This document shows positions 5,720 through 6,640 of a DNA stretch of 6,640 nucleotides, one piece after another. Position 1 is the first letter of the stretch; each line of letters begins with the position of its first letter. This DNA comes from Christensenella sp. UBA3792. GTDB taxonomy: Bacteria; Bacillota; Clostridia; Christensenellales; CAG-138. Both the position numbers and the translations under genes were made by a program. The notes beneath the pieces are model-generated. The model was not told the origin of the DNA. It saw only the letters and a list, made by a program, of their open reading frames with translations, and searched no databases. The DNA lies in assembly GCA_002369195.1 (NCBI GenBank), contig DFEW01000082.1, forward strand, positions 1 through 6,640, given 5' to 3'.

Positions 5720-5735
5720 AAAAAGTCGACTTTTT
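5720..5735. repeat. Perfect 16-bp palindrome between the divergent promoters
   Basis: AAAAAGTCGACTTTTT is a perfect palindrome ending 3 bp before the -35 of the feo promoter and 11 bp from the -35 of the divergent regulator promoter. The A and T tracts occupy the UP-element position of the feo promoter, so it may raise promoter strength or be a site for another protein. Confidence 0.6.
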
Positions 5736-5738
5736 CAC

Positions 5739-5767
5739 TTGACATTTTACGGAACCCGTTCTATAAT
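5739..5767 (+). promoter_or_regulatory. Consensus sigma-A promoter of the feo operon
   Basis: TTGACA (5739-5744), a 17-bp spacer and TATAAT (5762-5767) match the ideal housekeeping promoter at every hexamer base. Transcription should begin near 5774, immediately before the first iron-box-like inverted repeat. A very strong promoter placed on top of operators fits tight repression with high output on derepression. Confidence 0.9.
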
Positions 5768-5776
5768 GTCCACGAA

Positions 5777-5794
5777 GGTTAGCGAGAGCTAACC
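5777..5794. promoter_or_regulatory. DtxR-type operator 1 (feo promoter)
   Basis: GGTTAGC-GAGA-GCTAACC is a perfect 7-4-7 inverted repeat starting about 3 nt after the predicted transcription start. Its TTAGC/GCTAA arms resemble the core of DtxR-family iron boxes, and the divergent neighbour encodes such a regulator. Binding here would block RNA polymerase. Confidence 0.8.
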
Positions 5795-5810
5795 AAATAG
5801 TTGCGCATAT

Positions 5811-5828
5811 GGTTAGCGATTGCTAATC
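5811..5828. promoter_or_regulatory. DtxR-type operator 2 (feoA1 leader)
   Basis: GGTTAGC-GATT-GCTAATC has the same 7-4-7 layout with one mismatched arm base. It starts 34 bp after operator 1 and ends just before the ribosome binding site of feoA1. Confidence 0.75.
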
Positions 5829-5848
5829 AATGAAGAAAGGAGCAGGAC

Positions 5849-6061
5849 ATGATGCCGTTGATTTTCGCAGACGACGGTGAGGTGAACATCATTCGCAGCA
5901 TCGGCGGAACGGAGGAAATTCGTCATCATCTGAACAATCTCGGGTTTGTCGTGGGCGGTACGGTGCAGATCGTCTCGCGCATGGGAAAGAACGTGATTGT
6001 CAACGTCAAGGAAACGCGCGTCGCCATCGACGAACGGATGGCGCAGAAAATTATGATTTAG
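5849..6061 (+). CDS. feoA: FeoA-type ferrous iron transport accessory protein (first copy)
   Basis: The 70-residue, cytoplasmic, SH3-like protein carries typical FeoA features: an acidic N-terminus, ..IRSIGGTEEIRHHLNNLGFVVGGTVQIVSR, then NVIVNVKETRVAID...AQKIMI. FeoA proteins are thought to bind FeoB and tune Fe2+ uptake. It starts at 5849 with AAGGAG 6 nt upstream; a second ATG follows at once at 5852. It is first in the operon, behind two operator-like inverted repeats, and ends 9 nt before the second feoA. The GGTEEIRxxLxxLGF form is the clostridial FeoA variant and differs clearly from the second copy, so this is an old paralogue pair rather than a fresh duplication. Confidence 0.92.
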   Translation: MMPLIFADDGEVNIIRSIGGTEEIRHHLNNLGFVVGGTVQIVSRMGKNVIVNVKETRVAIDERMAQKIMI

Positions 6062-6070
6062 GAGGGCAGC

Positions 6071-6295
6071 ATGAGAACATTAAGAGACGCAGGAATCGGC
6101 GAGACCGTCAAGGTCAAAAAGCTCACGGGCGAGGGCGCGATCAAGCGCCGCATTATGGACATGGGCATCACCAAGGGCATCGAAGTGTACATCCGCAAGG
6201 TTGCGCCGCTGGGCGACCCGATGGAAGTCACGGTGCGCGGTTACGAGCTTTCGGTCCGCAAAGCGGATGCGGAAATGATCGAAATCGAGGAATGA
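6071..6295 (+). CDS. feoA: FeoA-type ferrous iron transport accessory protein (second copy)
   Basis: The 74-residue protein has the canonical FeoA pattern: GETVKVKKLTGEGAIKRRI, MDMGITKGIEVYIRKVAPLGDPMEVTVRGYELSVRKADAEMIEIE. The MDMG...G..V...AP.GDP..V.VRGY.LS.R..DA.MI signature is diagnostic of the SH3-like fold. It has GGAGG 5 nt before the ATG at 6071 and follows the first feoA by 9 nt. It precedes feoB by 76 nt, a gap that contains a small hairpin and a third operator-like repeat. It likely cooperates with FeoB at the inner face of the membrane. Confidence 0.93.
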   Translation: MRTLRDAGIGETVKVKKLTGEGAIKRRIMDMGITKGIEVYIRKVAPLGDPMEVTVRGYELSVRKADAEMIEIEE

Positions 6296-6300
6296 TCGTT

Positions 6301-6327
6301 CGCGGCAAGGCAACTGCCGTATTTTTT
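6301..6327 (+). terminator. Weak terminator-like hairpin between feoA2 and feoB
   Basis: CGGCA (6303-6307) pairs with TGCCG (6315-6319) around a 7-nt loop, extendable by one G-T pair, and is followed by TATTTTTT. The stem is short, so partial termination or an mRNA processing or stabilising role is more likely than full stop of transcription. Confidence 0.45.
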
Positions 6328-6336
6328 CAAAGCATC

Positions 6337-6354
6337 GGTTAGTTTATGCTAATC
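6337..6354. promoter_or_regulatory. DtxR-type operator 3 (before feoB)
   Basis: GGTTAGT-TTAT-GCTAATC keeps the 7-4-7 layout of operators 1 and 2 with two imperfect arm positions. It ends 6 nt before AGGAGG of feoB. Weak -10-like hexamers (TATGCT, GCTAAT) overlap it, but no good -35 is seen. Confidence 0.65.
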
Positions 6355-6371
6355 AAATGAAGGAGGAGTTT

Positions 6372-6640
6372 ATGAGTATTCGCATTGCCCTCGCGGGCAA
6401 CCCGAACAGCGGCAAAACGACGCTGTTCAACGCGCTGACCGGCTCGAACCAGTTTGTGGGTAACTGGCCGGGCGTCACCGTGGAAAAGAAGGAAGGCAAG
6501 CTGAAGGGTCACAACGACGTGACGATCACCGACCTTCCGGGCATCTATTCGCTTTCGCCGTACACGCTCGAAGAAGTCGTGGCGCGCAACTACCTGATCA
6601 ACGAGCGTCCGGACGCGATCCTGAACATCGTGGACGGCAC
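6372..6640 (+). CDS. feoB: FeoB ferrous iron transporter, N-terminal G domain (3' truncated)
   Basis: Only the first 89 codons are inside the window. They show the GTPase domain of FeoB: G1 GNPNSGKTT (9-17), switch I / G2 GNWPGVTVEKK (30-40, Thr36), G3 DLPG (54-57), followed by YSLSPYTLEEVVARNYL and ILNIVDG. G4, G5, the helical insertion and the membrane permease domain would lie downstream. AGGAGG (6361-6366) is 5 nt before the ATG at 6372. FeoB is the membrane permease for Fe2+ uptake, with FeoA as partner. Its position behind two feoA genes and a DtxR-type regulator confirms the assignment. Confidence 0.96.
   Translation, partial: MSIRIALAGNPNSGKTTLFNALTGSNQFVGNWPGVTVEKKEGKLKGHNDVTITDLPGIYSLSPYTLEEVVARNYLINERPDAILNIVDG

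Noticed and set aside
5659..5745. Longer start for the DtxR-type regulator (29 extra residues)
   Set aside because: The extension would cover the predicted promoter and the feo -35, and the family N-terminus (GEMYLETI) fits the start at 5658 with its GGAGG site.
1..6640. CRISPR arrays, tRNA or rRNA genes, insertion sequences, phage or defence genes
   Set aside because: I saw no regularly spaced repeat-spacer pattern, no tRNA-like cloverleaf and no transposase or integrase-like frame. The feo, ABC and SH3b genes are ordinary chromosomal genes.

Overview
The window reads like the chromosome of a moderately GC-rich anaerobic Firmicute (Clostridia-like). The reasons are the strong AGGAGG-type ribosome binding sites before nearly every gene, low-GC sigma-A promoters, short intrinsic terminators, a feoA-feoA-feoB iron operon next to a short DtxR-type regulator, and SH3b cell-wall proteins. 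The lineage is inferred; no rRNA or other taxonomic marker is present.

Left part, plus strand (1-1142): the C-terminal end of an unrecognised, probably surface-exposed protein, then a 41-residue peptide gene, then a proline/threonine-rich lipoprotein. The three are tightly spaced and probably one transcript. It ends at a strong hairpin that also serves the converging gene. The peptide and the lipoprotein share the motif ELPEIP.

Middle part, minus strand (1156-5078): an exported protein with three SH3b domains, preceded by a weak promoter carrying direct repeats at exact 11-bp spacing that resemble OmpR-family (WalR/PhoP-like) sites. Upstream of it, transcribed in the same direction but closed by its own terminator, is a two-gene operon: an XRE-type regulator with a helical, TPR-like C-terminal region, then a complete ABC exporter half-transporter. 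Its promoter contains two palindromes that may be operators.

Right part (5179-6640): a short DtxR-type metalloregulator (minus strand) lies divergent to feoA1-feoA2-feoB (plus strand; feoB runs off the window). The feo promoter has perfect consensus -35 and -10 hexamers. It is followed by two 7-4-7 inverted repeats of the GGTTAGC/GCTAACC type, with a third just before feoB, behind a small terminator-like hairpin. The likely logic is that the regulator, loaded with Fe2+, blocks feo transcription, and feoB has an extra control point of its own.

The window holds no RNA genes, CRISPR arrays or insertion sequences that I can see. I see no clearly new defence or mobile system. The most interesting signals are the triple operator set of the feo operon, the 11-bp phased repeats before the SH3b gene, and the motif shared by the small peptide and the lipoprotein.
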